DNA from: Pseudomonas sp. S06B 330
GTDB taxonomy: Bacteria > Pseudomonadota > Gammaproteobacteria > Pseudomonadales > Pseudomonadaceae
Assembly (NCBI RefSeq): GCF_002845275.2
Contig: NZ_CP088149.1
Span: 2,538,501-2,602,500 of the forward strand
Reading direction: 5' to 3'
Length of the DNA: 64,000 bases
The notes beneath the pieces are model-generated. The model was not told where the DNA came from. It saw only the letters and a program-made list of their open reading frames with translations, and did no database searches. This document shows, piece by piece, positions 42,835 through 52,258 of this stretch. Made by a program: the position numbers and the translations under genes. Numbering within the stretch: the first letter of the stretch is position 1; every line of letters starts with the position of its first letter.

Positions 42835-43761
42835 ATGAGTCTGGGCCATATCGGGCGTGAGCAATCGCTGGACGTCAACGGTAATCACTTCGCCTTGCGA
42901 ACCTGGGGCAATGAAAGTGACCCGCCGGTGCTCGCCCTGCATGGTTGGCTGGACAACGCGGCCTCTTTCGAGCGTATCGCCCCCTTGCTGCGCGATCGTT
43001 TTGTCGTGGCCCCGGATCTGGCCGGTCACGGTCGCTCCCAACACCGTCGGGCCGACAGCGGTTACTACTTGTGGGAGCATGCCGACGACATGAATGCGCT
43101 GGTCGAGTGCCTGGGTTGGAAGCGTTTTTCCGTGCTCGGCCATTCCATGGGCACCGGTGTGGCCTCGATTCTGGCAGCGATGAACCGTTGCATCGACACC
43201 TTGGTGTTTATCGATGGCATGGGTGCGCCGTTTACGGTCGACGACGGTAACACCGTCGAGCATATGCGCAAGGCTCAGCGCCTGTTGCGCTTGGCCCTGC
43301 GAACGCGTCTGAACGGATTCAGCGGGCCGCAAGAGGCACAATTCAGTAGTCTGGAAATGGCCATCAACGAGCGCCGTAGCGGCACTGGCGCCAGCCTCAG
43401 CGCGGAAGGCGCACGCTTGTTGGCCATGCGTGACCTGGTCAATCTGGGGCATGGCTATCGCTGGCGTCATGACCCACGGCTGGTGTTACCTGAGCCGCTG
43501 CAATTGACCGAGCGTCAGGCCTGCGAGTTCTTGCAGCAAATAACCTGTCCATTGCACCTGCTGCTCGGCCATCAGGGATTGTTTGCCGGGAGTGCCTTCG
43601 ACAAACGCAAAAATGCCTTGCCCCCGCACACTCGGGTGCAGTGGCACGATGGCGGTCATCATTTTCATCTCGATGCCCCTACACCGGCGTTTATCGAACA
43701 GCTCAATCTGGCCTTCGGGCGAGGTGAGTCGGGATCGCGACAACGCTTAGTCAACGAGTAA
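42835..43761 (+). CDS. Alpha/beta hydrolase of the decarboxylase-ligase operon
   Basis: A 308-residue alpha/beta hydrolase. The oxyanion region is HGWLDNAASF, the nucleophile S104 sits in GHSMG, and the C-terminal histidine lies in HDGGHHFHLD. It has no signal peptide. The position between the ligase and the epimerase suggests it releases a product as a thioesterase or cleaves an ester or amide. The start at 42835 has GAGGAG upstream. A lone bacterial hydrolase of this type (serine hydrolase-like) cannot be assigned a substrate from sequence. Confidence 0.82.
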   Translation: MSLGHIGREQSLDVNGNHFALRTWGNESDPPVLALHGWLDNAASFERIAPLLRDRFVVAPDLAGHGRSQHRRADSGYYLWEHADDMNALVECLGWKRFSVLGHSMGTGVASILAAMNRCIDTLVFIDGMGAPFTVDDGNTVEHMRKAQRLLRLALRTRLNGFSGPQEAQFSSLEMAINERRSGTGASLSAEGARLLAMRDLVNLGHGYRWRHDPRLVLPEPLQLTERQACEFLQQITCPLHLLLGHQGLFAGSAFDKRKNALPPHTRVQWHDGGHHFHLDAPTPAFIEQLNLAFGRGESGSRQRLVNE

Positions 43762-43773
43762 TGGAGTACGTAC

Positions 43774-44457
43774 GTGAAAGAGTTCTGGATTGCACCGTCG
43801 ATACTGGCCGCCGATTTTGCCCGCTTGGGTGAAGAAGCCGAGCAGGTGCTGGCTGCGGGAGCCGATGTCATCCATATCGATGTCATGGATAACCACTATG
43901 TGCCCAACCTGACCATGGGCCCACAGTTCTGCAAGGCCTTGCGCAGCCACGGAATTACCGCGCCGATTGATGTGCACCTGATGGTCACACCCGTAGACAG
44001 CATGATCCAGGCATTTGCCGAGGCGGGCGCTGATTACATTTCGATTCATCCGGAGGCGACCCAGCACCTGGACCGTTCTGTGCAACTGATCAAGGATCTT
44101 GGCTGCAAGGCCGGTCTGGTGTTCAACCCTGCCAGCTCCCTGGACGCGGCTCATTACCTGCTTGACCGGCTTGATCTGATTCTGCTGATGTCGGTCAACC
44201 CAGGCTTTGGTGGTCAGCGTTTCATCCCGCAGGTGTTGCCCAAGATTGCCGCAGCGCGCAAGCTGATTGATGAATGTGGCCGCCCTATCCGCCTGGAGGT
44301 CGACGGTGGGGTCAATCTGGACACCATTGGTCAGGTGGCGGCCGCAGGCGCTGACATGTTTGTTGCCGGTACGGCAATCTTCGCCCAGCACGATTACCGC
44401 GATACGATTTCGGCTTTGCGCGGCAAGATTGCCGATGCTGTGGCCAACCACAACTGA
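43774..44457 (+). CDS. Ribulose-phosphate 3-epimerase-like protein
   Basis: A 227-residue TIM-barrel protein with all Rpe hallmarks: [30 protein letters not shown] (metal-binding His and Asp), [14 protein letters not shown] and EVDGGVN. The start is GTG 43774 with GGAG upstream, 12 bp after the hydrolase. Pseudomonas has its housekeeping rpe next to gph and trpE; here the surroundings are a biosynthetic operon, so this is probably a second copy with a specialised pentose- or sugar-phosphate substrate. Which copy it is cannot be decided from this window alone. Confidence 0.85.
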   Translation: MKEFWIAPSILAADFARLGEEAEQVLAAGADVIHIDVMDNHYVPNLTMGPQFCKALRSHGITAPIDVHLMVTPVDSMIQAFAEAGADYISIHPEATQHLDRSVQLIKDLGCKAGLVFNPASSLDAAHYLLDRLDLILLMSVNPGFGGQRFIPQVLPKIAAARKLIDECGRPIRLEVDGGVNLDTIGQVAAAGADMFVAGTAIFAQHDYRDTISALRGKIADAVANHN

Positions 44458-44565
44458 TAAGCGGTTATACCCACGATTCTCGCGAATCCAGCATGAGTTA
44501 CCTGTCCTTGCACAATAAAACAGAAACCACCTTGCAGCCGTTTAGTCGGGTCAAGGGAGGTGGGC

Positions 44566-44994
44566 ATGCTTGACCCGACCTTCGACTTCGAAAAAATGCT
44601 GTGCTTTTCGTTGTACTCGACTGCCAATGCCATGGTTCGCGATTATGCCGAACCCCTGAAACAGCGTGGCATTACCTACCCGCAATTGCTGGTGATGGCC
44701 GGTTTGTGGGGTAAGGACGACGTCTCGATCAGCGCCCTGAGTGAATTGACCCTGTTCGACCTGGGGACGTTGACGCCGATTGTCAAACGCCTGGCCGATA
44801 ATGGTTTTATCACCGTGTACCTCGACCCGACGGACCGCCGTCGGCGCAACCTGCTGCTGACCGACAAAGGCCGTGAACTCAAGGCCGAAGCCGCCAAGGT
44901 GTTCAACAGCATGGCTTGCAAGATCGACCTTGGCGAGAGCGAGGTGCAGCAGGTGCTCAATGTCTGTCAGCGGATACGCTCGCGGCTGCGTTGA
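44566..44994 (+). CDS. MarR-family regulator, OhrR-like
   Basis: A 142-residue winged-helix regulator. C13 in MLCFSLYST is at the place of the peroxide-sensing cysteine of OhrR (LCFALYS), and the HTH and wing (ISALSELTLFDLGTLTPIVKRL; DPTDRRRRNLLLT) are typical. OhrR proteins release DNA when this cysteine is oxidised. No ohr peroxidase gene is adjacent, which is unusual. The start is ATG 44566 with AGGGAGG upstream. It follows the biosynthetic operon by 108 bp and may control it. Confidence 0.85.
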   Translation: MLDPTFDFEKMLCFSLYSTANAMVRDYAEPLKQRGITYPQLLVMAGLWGKDDVSISALSELTLFDLGTLTPIVKRLADNGFITVYLDPTDRRRRNLLLTDKGRELKAEAAKVFNSMACKIDLGESEVQQVLNVCQRIRSRLR

Positions 44995-45010
44995 TGCTCT
45001 CGATTGCCCT

Positions 45011-45124
45011 GTAGCCGCTGTCGCCAGGCTGCGAGCGGCTGCAAAGCAGTCGTGATCCTGTCACCTTGATGGCTCTGAATTACGGCCGCTACGCGCCCGA
45101 TCGCAGCCTGGCGGCAGCGGCTAC
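45011..45124. repeat. REPIN of the second type
   Basis: Arms GTAGCCGCTGTCGCCAGGCT and AGCCTGGCGGCAGCGGCTAC are inverted with one mismatch. The unit is nearly the same as at 37390-37502 and lies between the convergent marR-like and mobA genes. Confidence 0.85.
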
Positions 45125-45141
45125 AGGTAAGGCGTGTGTGA

Positions 45142-45714
45142 CTATTGAAGAAATTCCGGGGTGTTGAAGTTGCTCAACCGCCGGTCATCCTCAGGGTACT
45201 CCAGCGCCCGCACCGGGTGCTTGAGCAACGCCCGTTGAATGCCTCGATCACCCTGTTGCCAGGCCTGCTCTAGATCGTCACGCAAGGCGCAGGGAATCAG
45301 GCTGAACATCGGCTGCCAGAAGCCGCCCTGGCGGATCATCGCCGCGTGGCCCTGATCGTTGGCTTGACTCAATAGATCGGTAATCAGCGCGGTGTCGATC
45401 AATGGCGCATCGCAGGCCAGCACCAGCATCCAGGGGTGTCGAGCCACTGCAAGCCCCGCCAGTACCCCGGCCAGCGGCCCGGGAAAGTCACCTTCAGCAT
45501 CACCCACCAATTGATCGGCGTAAGGCCGGTACTGCGCCTGGTTGCGGTTGCAGGAGATAATCAGGTCATCGGTCAAGGGGCGTACCACTGCCTGCACATG
45601 GGCAATCAGTGGTTTGCCATTCCAGGCCAGCAGGCCTTTGTCCTGGCCGCCCATACGCTGGCCGCGGCCACCCGCGAGCAGAAGTATGGAACAGGAGGGG
45701 CGGGCGGCGGGCAT
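45142..45714 (-). CDS. mobA: Molybdenum cofactor guanylyltransferase MobA
   Basis: A 190-residue nucleotidyltransferase that adds GMP to molybdopterin, giving the MGD cofactor required by NarG and other DMSO-reductase-family enzymes. The GTP-binding start LLLAGGRGQRMGGQDKG, the metal-binding ACDAPLI and PGPLAGVLAGL are all present. It is a single gene between the OhrR-like gene and the RND pump, read toward the REP pair. Confidence 0.93.
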   Translation of the reverse strand: MPAARPSCSILLLAGGRGQRMGGQDKGLLAWNGKPLIAHVQAVVRPLTDDLIISCNRNQAQYRPYADQLVGDAEGDFPGPLAGVLAGLAVARHPWMLVLACDAPLIDTALITDLLSQANDQGHAAMIRQGGFWQPMFSLIPCALRDDLEQAWQQGDRGIQRALLKHPVRALEYPEDDRRLSNFNTPEFLQ

Positions 45715-45775
45715 TAGTCAGGTTCCAGGCTATGGCAGCTGTTCACCTTCCCACGCACGCCGCCGTCTGTCCAGA

Positions 45776-48700
45776 TCAGTGCTGTTCAGTCGCCGCCTGG
45801 GGCTTGTCGGTTTGAGCCCGACGCTTGCCGGTCAGGCGCATGACCACAACAAAGAATACCGGCACGAAGACCACCGCCAAGGTGGCACTGAGCATGCCGC
45901 CGATCACCCCAGTACCGATCGCCTGTTGGCTGGCCGAACTGGCACCACTGGCAATGGCCAGCGGCACCACACCGAGGATAAACGCCAGCGACGTCATGAC
46001 AATTGGACGCAAGCGCAAGCGCGCGGCCTGCACCGTCGCCTCGACCAGGTCATGGCCTTCATCGACCAGGCTCTTGGCAAACTCGATGATCAGAATTGCG
46101 TTTTTCGCCGACAGGCCGATCAGGGTGATCAAGCCGACCTTGAAGAACACATCGTTGGGCATACCGCGCAAGCTCACGGCAATCACCGCTCCCAGTACAC
46201 CCAGCGGCACCACCAGCAGCACCGAAGTGGGTATCGACCAGCTTTCATACAGCGCCGCCAGGCACAAGAACACCACCAGCAACGACAGCGCCATCAGCAT
46301 CGGTGCCTGTGAGCCTGAGAGCCGCTCCTGCAGCGACAGGCCCGTCCATTCCAGCCCCATCCCCACGGGCAACTGATCGACCAGGCGCTGGATCTCCTCC
46401 ATCGCCTGACCCGAACTGTAGCCCGGCGCCGGTTCGCCCGACACAGCAACAGCCGGGTAGCCGTTGTAACGGGTCAATTGCACCGGGCCACTGACCCATT
46501 TGGCCTGCACGAAGGCAGACAGCGGGACCATCTTGCCGCTGCTGTTGCGCACGTGAATCTTCAACAGGTCGTCAACTTGAGCGCGTTGGTCGCCTTCAGC
46601 CTGCACGACCACACGTTGCATGCGCCCCAGGTTGGGGAAGTCGTTGACATAGTTGGAGCCGACCGCCGTGTTCAGCACATTGCCGATGTCGGCAAACGAT
46701 ACGCCCAAAGCGTTAGCCTGCTTGCGATCAACCTCTAATTGCACCTGCGGGCTCTCGGCCAGAGCGCTTTCGCGCACGTTGACCAGTACCGGGCTTTTCT
46801 CGGCATCGGCCAGCAACTGGTCCCGCGCGGCCATCAGTGCCACATGGCCCATGCCGCCGCGATCCTGCAGACGGAACTCAAAACCGCTGGAGGTGCCCAA
46901 ACCGTCCACCGGCGGTGGCAGTACGGAATAGGCAATGGCGTCCTTGAGCTGGGTAAAGGCGATGGTGGCGCGGTCGGCGATCGATTGTGCGCTGTCCTCG
47001 GCGCCGCGCTCGGACCAGTCCTTGAGCGTGGTGAAAGCCAGCGCCGCGTTCTGGCCGTTACCGGAGAAGCTGAAACCCAGAATCAGGGTGGTATTGCCCA
47101 CGCCAGGCTCGGTGCTGTTGTGCGCTTCGATTTGCGCTGCCACCTGTTCGGTGCGGGCGCGGCTGGCGCCTGGCGGCAACTGGATATCGGTGATGGTGTA
47201 GCCCTGATCCTCAGTCGGCAGGAACGAGGAGGGCAGTTGGCTGAAGCCGTACACCAAACCGCCAACCAGCAGCAGATAGACCATCAGGTAGCGTGTGCTG
47301 CGTTTGAGTGCCTGAATCACCCAACGCTGGTAGCCATTGGTCATGCGCTCAAAACAACGGTTGAACCAGCCGAAAAACCCGCGTTTTTCGTGGTGCTCGC
47401 CCTTGGCAATCGGCTTGAGCAACGTCGCGCACAGGGCTGGCGTCAGGCTCAAGGCGAGGAACGCCGAGAACAGAATTGACACTGCCATGGCCACCGAAAA
47501 CTGTTGGTAGATCACCCCCACCGAGCCTTTCATGAAGGCCATGGGCAGGAACACCGCCACCAGAACCAGGGTAATGCCAATGATCGCGCCGGTGATCTGG
47601 CCCATGGCCTTTTTCGTTGCGTCGCGCGGCGACAGGCCTTCCTCGCTCATGATCCGCTCGACGTTCTCGACCACGACAATGGCGTCGTCGACCAGGATGC
47701 CGATAGCCAGCACCATGCCAAACAGGGTCAGGACGTTGACCGAAAAGCCCAACGCAAACATCACCGCAAAAGTGCCGGCCAGCGCTACCGGCACTACCAG
47801 GGTCGGTATCAGGGTATAGCGGATGTTCTGCAGGAACAGGAACATCACCGCGAACACCAGAGCCATGGCTTCAAGCAGGGTGGTGATTACCTGCTGGATC
47901 GAGACTTTGACGAACGGCGAGGTGTCGTAGGGAATGTCGAACTTCGCCCCTGGCGGCAGGTAGCGCGACAGTTCCTGCAGTTTGGCGCGGACCAGGGTGG
48001 CGGTTTCCATGGCATTGGCGCCGGGTGACAGCTGCACGCTGAAGGCGCTGGTCGGTTTGCCGTTGAGGCGGGTGCCGTACTGGTACTCCTCGCTGCCGAT
48101 CTCGACCCGGGCAACATCACCGATGGTCACCCGCGAACCGTCCGGATTGGCGCGCAAGACGATGTCGGAAAACTCTTGCACGCTGCTCAGCTGACCCTTG
48201 ATCACCACGTTGGCGGTGATTTCCTGGCTGCCGGGCCCAGGCAGGTCGCCGATGCTGCCTGGGGCGACTTGGGCGTTCTGAGCGGAGATTGCCTCATTGA
48301 CGTCGTCGGGGGTGAGGTTGAAGCCGATCAGCTTCTGCGGATCAAGCCAGATGCGCATAGCCCGTTCAGAGCCATACAGCTGCGCTTTGCCGACACCCTT
48401 GAGGCGGCGGATCTCGTTCATGACGTTGCGCGCCAGGAAGTCGCTCAGGGTCACCTCATCCAGCGTGCCATCCTCCGCGGTGAGGGTAACCATCAAGAGA
48501 AAGCCGGTGGAGAGTTTCTCAACCTGCAGGCCTTGCTGGGTGACGGGCCGCGGCAACCGTGACTCGACCACTTTCAGGCGGTTCTGTACGTCGACTTGGG
48601 CCAGGTCCGGGTTGGTACCTGGCTCGAAGGTGGCGGTAATGGTGGCGCTGCCCAGGCTGCTCTGCGAGCTGAAGTAGAGCAGGTTGTCAGCACCGTTGAG

Positions 48701-48904
48701 CTCTTCTTCAATCAGGCTGACCACGCTTTCGTCGACGGTCTGTGCTGAGGCCCCGGGATAAACGGCATAGATCTCGACCTGGGGGGGCGCGACGTCCGGG
48801 TACTGGGCGACTGGCAACTGCGGGATCGCCAAGGCACCGGCCAGCAGGATGAACAGCGCGACCACCCAGGCGAAAACCGGGCGATCAATAAAAAACTGCG
48901 GCAT
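45776..48904 (-). CDS. RND multidrug efflux transporter (HAE-1 family)
   Basis: A 1042-residue inner-membrane proton-driven pump with twelve helices and two large periplasmic loops. The proton relay aspartates are in GILVDDAIVVVENV (TM4), with the relay lysine in GLSAKNAILIIEFAK (TM10). The start MPQFFIDRPVFAWVVALFI is the HAE-1 signature. It is 11 bp after the membrane-fusion gene. No outer membrane channel gene follows, so it probably uses a shared TolC/OprM-like channel. The arrangement with a divergent OmpR-type two-component pair resembles PA1435-PA1438 of P. aeruginosa; the substrates are unknown. Confidence 0.93.
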   Translation of the reverse strand: MPQFFIDRPVFAWVVALFILLAGALAIPQLPVAQYPDVAPPQVEIYAVYPGASAQTVDESVVSLIEEELNGADNLLYFSSQSSLGSATITATFEPGTNPDLAQVDVQNRLKVVESRLPRPVTQQGLQVEKLSTGFLLMVTLTAEDGTLDEVTLSDFLARNVMNEIRRLKGVGKAQLYGSERAMRIWLDPQKLIGFNLTPDDVNEAISAQNAQVAPGSIGDLPGPGSQEITANVVIKGQLSSVQEFSDIVLRANPDGSRVTIGDVARVEIGSEEYQYGTRLNGKPTSAFSVQLSPGANAMETATLVRAKLQELSRYLPPGAKFDIPYDTSPFVKVSIQQVITTLLEAMALVFAVMFLFLQNIRYTLIPTLVVPVALAGTFAVMFALGFSVNVLTLFGMVLAIGILVDDAIVVVENVERIMSEEGLSPRDATKKAMGQITGAIIGITLVLVAVFLPMAFMKGSVGVIYQQFSVAMAVSILFSAFLALSLTPALCATLLKPIAKGEHHEKRGFFGWFNRCFERMTNGYQRWVIQALKRSTRYLMVYLLLVGGLVYGFSQLPSSFLPTEDQGYTITDIQLPPGASRARTEQVAAQIEAHNSTEPGVGNTTLILGFSFSGNGQNAALAFTTLKDWSERGAEDSAQSIADRATIAFTQLKDAIAYSVLPPPVDGLGTSSGFEFRLQDRGGMGHVALMAARDQLLADAEKSPVLVNVRESALAESPQVQLEVDRKQANALGVSFADIGNVLNTAVGSNYVNDFPNLGRMQRVVVQAEGDQRAQVDDLLKIHVRNSSGKMVPLSAFVQAKWVSGPVQLTRYNGYPAVAVSGEPAPGYSSGQAMEEIQRLVDQLPVGMGLEWTGLSLQERLSGSQAPMLMALSLLVVFLCLAALYESWSIPTSVLLVVPLGVLGAVIAVSLRGMPNDVFFKVGLITLIGLSAKNAILIIEFAKSLVDEGHDLVEATVQAARLRLRPIVMTSLAFILGVVPLAIASGASSASQQAIGTGVIGGMLSATLAVVFVPVFFVVVMRLTGKRRAQTDKPQAATEQH

Positions 48905-48915
48905 GAATCAGGCCC

Positions 48916-50094
48916 TCACTGGCCGGTGGTCTGAACGATGGCAGGCGCATCTTTGCCGGGGCGGTCAATCTTGACCTGATCACCGGGGCGCACGTGCTGC
49001 AGGCCTTCAACCACGACCTGGTCGCCAGGCGCCAAGCCTTGGCTGACAATCCAGCGATTGTTCTGCACGCTGCCCAGTACGACAGGGCGTTCGTGAACGC
49101 GCTGTTCGGCGTCCACCAGCAAGACGCGGGGTTGACCGGCGCTGTCGCGCAGGATGGCGCGCTGCGGCACGCTGATGCCTTGCTGCTTGATCGCTTGCTC
49201 CAGGCGCACACGAATGAAGCTGCCGGGCAGCAGGTCCAGGTCCGGGTTGGGGAATTCGCTGCGCAAGGTGATCTGCCCGGTGCTGGGGTCGACACTGATG
49301 TCGGAGAACAACAGTTTGCCCGGCAGCGGATACGGCGTGCCGTCATCCTGGATCAGGGTGGCGCTGGCCTGGTCCTGACCCACTTGCTGCAACTCGCCGG
49401 CACGCAGGGCGCGGCGCAGGGTGTTGAGCTCACGGGTCGACTGGGTGACGTCGGCGTGGATCGGGTCCAGTTGTTGGATGGTTGCCAGTGGCGTGCTTTC
49501 GTTCTGCCCCACCAGTGCACCTTCGGTTACCAGCGCGCGCCCGATGCGCCCGGAAATTGGCGCGGTGACCGTCGCATAGCCCAGGTTCAAGCGTGTACGC
49601 TCCAGCGCAGCCTTGGCTTCGGCTACGGCCGCATCGGCCTGCATCAGTGCGGCGCGGGCGTTGTCGTGGTCCTGGCGGCTAACCGCGTTGATGGTGATCA
49701 GTTCGCGATAGCGCTCATCCTGCAGGCGTGCCTGATAGCGATTGGCCTCGGCCTTGGCCAGGGTGGCGCGGGCGCTGTCATAGTCGGCCTGGAACGGAGC
49801 CGGGTCGATTTTGAACAGGACATCGCCCTGTTTGACATCGCTGCCTTCACGGTACACCCGCTTGAGCACGACCCCGGCCACGCGGGCACGGACTTCGGCA
49901 GTTCGCGGGGCGAGAATGCGGCCATTGAGCTCAGTGCTGATGGCCAGCGGCTGGACGGTTACGGTTTCGATACGGACGCTGCTGGGCGGCGCTTTTTCTT
50001 CATCGACGGCGCTGTCATCGCAGGCGCTCAACGCCAACATAGCGACAAACAGTGGCACTAGCGCGCGCAGACGGACGGGACTTGAACTGAACAT
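48916..50094 (-). CDS. RND efflux membrane-fusion lipoprotein
   Basis: A 392-residue periplasmic adaptor. The lipobox LSAC puts the lipidated cysteine at residue 25. The barrel-sandwich lipoyl halves (VRARVAGVVLKRVYREGSDVKQGD; ATVTAPISGRIGRALVTEGA), the helical hairpin (about 95-160) and the beta-barrel follow. It joins the inner-membrane pump encoded next to an outer-membrane channel. ATG 50094 with GGAAGA is chosen over the ATG at 50121. It is divergent from the response regulator gene, 157 bp away. Confidence 0.92.
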   Translation of the reverse strand: MFSSSPVRLRALVPLFVAMLALSACDDSAVDEEKAPPSSVRIETVTVQPLAISTELNGRILAPRTAEVRARVAGVVLKRVYREGSDVKQGDVLFKIDPAPFQADYDSARATLAKAEANRYQARLQDERYRELITINAVSRQDHDNARAALMQADAAVAEAKAALERTRLNLGYATVTAPISGRIGRALVTEGALVGQNESTPLATIQQLDPIHADVTQSTRELNTLRRALRAGELQQVGQDQASATLIQDDGTPYPLPGKLLFSDISVDPSTGQITLRSEFPNPDLDLLPGSFIRVRLEQAIKQQGISVPQRAILRDSAGQPRVLLVDAEQRVHERPVVLGSVQNNRWIVSQGLAPGDQVVVEGLQHVRPGDQVKIDRPGKDAPAIVQTTGQ

Positions 50095-50251
50095 GCGGAT
50101 CTTCCATAAATGACCCGGCAATGCTAAGGCAGGAGGCCAACGTCCAACTGTTAAGCTGTGTAGGCCGAGTGTGAAAAAGTGTGAAGGGTTGCGCTGGCCG
50201 CGCTTAAGGTCCTATATCCTTGCCTGACTTTTCCAGCCTGTCAAATTACCC

Positions 50252-50953
50252 ATGCCCAACATCCTTCTGGTCGAAGACGACTGCGCCCTGTCCGAACTGA
50301 TTGCCAGCTACCTGCAACGCAATGATTTCTGCGTCAGTGTGATTGCCCGTGGTGACCACGTGTTGGCCGAGGCCCGGCGCAACAAACCGGACCTGGTGAT
50401 TCTCGACCTGATGCTGCCAGGCCTTGATGGCCTGCAAGTCTGCCGTTTGTTGCGCGCCGAGTCGCAGTCCTTGCCGATCCTCATGTTGACCGCGCGCGAC
50501 GACAGTCACGACCAGGTATTGGGGCTGGAGATGGGCGCCGATGACTATGTCACCAAGCCGTGCGAACCCCGGGTGCTGTTGGCCCGGGTGCGGACCTTGT
50601 TGCGTCGCAGCAGTATCAATGAGCCGCGGCTTGAGTCCGATCTGATTGTCGTGGGTGGCCTGCGCATTGACCTTGCCGAACGCAATGTGTTCTGGCGCGA
50701 GCAGTGGGTGGAGCTGTCCAGCGGTGAATACAACCTATTGGTGGTGCTGGCGCGTAATGCCGGCGTAGTGCTCAGTCGCGACCGTATTCTGCAACAGTTG
50801 CGCGGTATCGAGTTCAACGGCACCGACCGCTCGGTGGACGTGGCCATATCCAAGCTGCGCCGCAAGTTCGATGACAGCGCTGGCGAAGCACGCAAGATCA
50901 AGACGGTATGGGGCAAGGGTTACTTGTTCAGCCGTGTCGAGTGGGAGTTCTGA
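50252..50953 (+). CDS. OmpR-family response regulator beside the RND pump
   Basis: A 233-residue regulator. The receiver has E8, D9 and D10 (VEDD), phospho-acceptor D52 (ILDLMLPG) and the conserved lysine in DDYVTKPCEP. The C-terminal winged helix (about 130-230, VELSSGEYNLLVVLARN; DRSVDVAISKLRRKF) is OmpR/PhoB-type and resembles RstA. It is coupled to a histidine kinase gene six bases downstream and divergent from the efflux operon, which is the probable target. Confidence 0.92.
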   Translation: MPNILLVEDDCALSELIASYLQRNDFCVSVIARGDHVLAEARRNKPDLVILDLMLPGLDGLQVCRLLRAESQSLPILMLTARDDSHDQVLGLEMGADDYVTKPCEPRVLLARVRTLLRRSSINEPRLESDLIVVGGLRIDLAERNVFWREQWVELSSGEYNLLVVLARNAGVVLSRDRILQQLRGIEFNGTDRSVDVAISKLRRKFDDSAGEARKIKTVWGKGYLFSRVEWEF

Positions 50954-50959
50954 TCGGGC

Positions 50960-52258
50960 ATGCTGAAGATCCTGATCCGTCTGTACCTGGTGATCATCGC
51001 CGCCTATGCCGGTGCTTTGCTGCTGATTCCCGACGCCATTGTCGGTGCGTTCCATGAGCGCTTCATCGCCTACAACCTCAACCAGGCCAAAGGTGTGCAG
51101 ACGCTGCTGGTCGAGCGCTTTCATCAGGTGCCGGCTGAGCGCTGGCCAGACGTAGCACGCGAACTGGCGGCGGATTTCGCCCCACTGCAAATTGAGTTGC
51201 GACGCCAGGATCAGATCGGTTTGTCATACGCTGACCGGGCGCGCCTGGCTGCTGGCGAGAACGTCGTACGCCTGGGGGATTGGGGCTATTACAACTCGGC
51301 CCTGGCGCCGTTGGACGCGACCTGGGCCGTGGAGCTGCGCAATCCACCAGACCCGCTGGACATCAACCTGCTGTCCTGGGGGGTGACGGTCTTGATCGTT
51401 GCGGCCTTGCTGGGCTGCTTGCTGCTGTGGGTCTGGCCGCACTGGCGTGATCTTGAGCGACTCAAGGAAACCGCCCGCAGCCTGGGCCGTGGACAGTTGT
51501 CGGAGCGCACGCAGATCCCGGCGCGCTCGAACATCGGTGAACTGGCCCAGGTGTTCGACACCATGGCCCAGGACGTCGAGCGTTTGCTGACTCAGCAACG
51601 GGAATTGCTCAATGCCGTCTCACATGAGCTACGCACGCCACTGACCCGGCTTGATTTTGGTTTGGTGCTGTTGTTCGACGAAGTTCCGCCCCATTGCCGC
51701 AAACGCCTGCTGGAACTGGTCGGGCACGTGCGCGAGCTGGACGAACTGGTGCTCGAACTGCTGTCCTATAGCCGCTTGCAAAACGCCGATCAGGCCCGTG
51801 AACGGGTCGAAGTGTCGTTGCTGGAGCTGGTCGACAGTATCCTTGGCAGCTTTGCCGAAGAGCTTGATGGCCGCGGCATCGAGTGGCAGGTGCGTGCCGA
51901 CGCCAATCTGCCACGCTTTATCCTTGATCCACGTCTGACCGCTCGTGCCCTGCAGAACCTGGTGCGTAACGCCATGCGCTACTGTGACCGGCACCTGTTG
52001 CTGCGCCTGAGCCTGGATGCCGAAGGTCACTGCCTGCTGACTGTTGAAGATGACGGCATCGGGATTCCCCACGATCAGCGCGAACTGATCTTCCAGCCGT
52101 TCTATCGCCTCGACCGTAGCCGCGACCGCGCCACCGGCGGGTTTGGTTTGGGCCTGGCGATCAGCCGGCGGGCGATTGAGGGGCAGGGCGGGACGTTGAC
52201 TGTGAGTCAGTCGGCGTTGGGCGGGGCGCAGTTCAGGATTCGCTTGCCGCGTGGGTGA
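50960..52258 (+). CDS. Sensor histidine kinase beside the RND pump (RstB-like)
   Basis: A 432-residue inner-membrane kinase. TM1 (about 6-24) and TM2 (about 139-160) frame a periplasmic sensor of about 110 residues. HAMP, the phospho-accepting H222 (NAVSHELRTPL) and the ATPase boxes follow (N box RNAMRYC; G boxes DDGIGIP and GGFGLGLAISRR). It should phosphorylate the regulator encoded just upstream. The last 26 bases overlap the 3' end of the diguanylate cyclase remnant on the other strand. Confidence 0.92.
   Translation: MLKILIRLYLVIIAAYAGALLLIPDAIVGAFHERFIAYNLNQAKGVQTLLVERFHQVPAERWPDVARELAADFAPLQIELRRQDQIGLSYADRARLAAGENVVRLGDWGYYNSALAPLDATWAVELRNPPDPLDINLLSWGVTVLIVAALLGCLLLWVWPHWRDLERLKETARSLGRGQLSERTQIPARSNIGELAQVFDTMAQDVERLLTQQRELLNAVSHELRTPLTRLDFGLVLLFDEVPPHCRKRLLELVGHVRELDELVLELLSYSRLQNADQARERVEVSLLELVDSILGSFAEELDGRGIEWQVRADANLPRFILDPRLTARALQNLVRNAMRYCDRHLLLRLSLDAEGHCLLTVEDDGIGIPHDQRELIFQPFYRLDRSRDRATGGFGLGLAISRRAIEGQGGTLTVSQSALGGAQFRIRLPRG

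Noticed and set aside
44460..44520. GATTC...GAATC inverted repeat upstream of the MarR-like gene as an operator
   Set aside because: It is only a 5-bp repeat with no match to the palindrome at 39469; such short repeats occur by chance.
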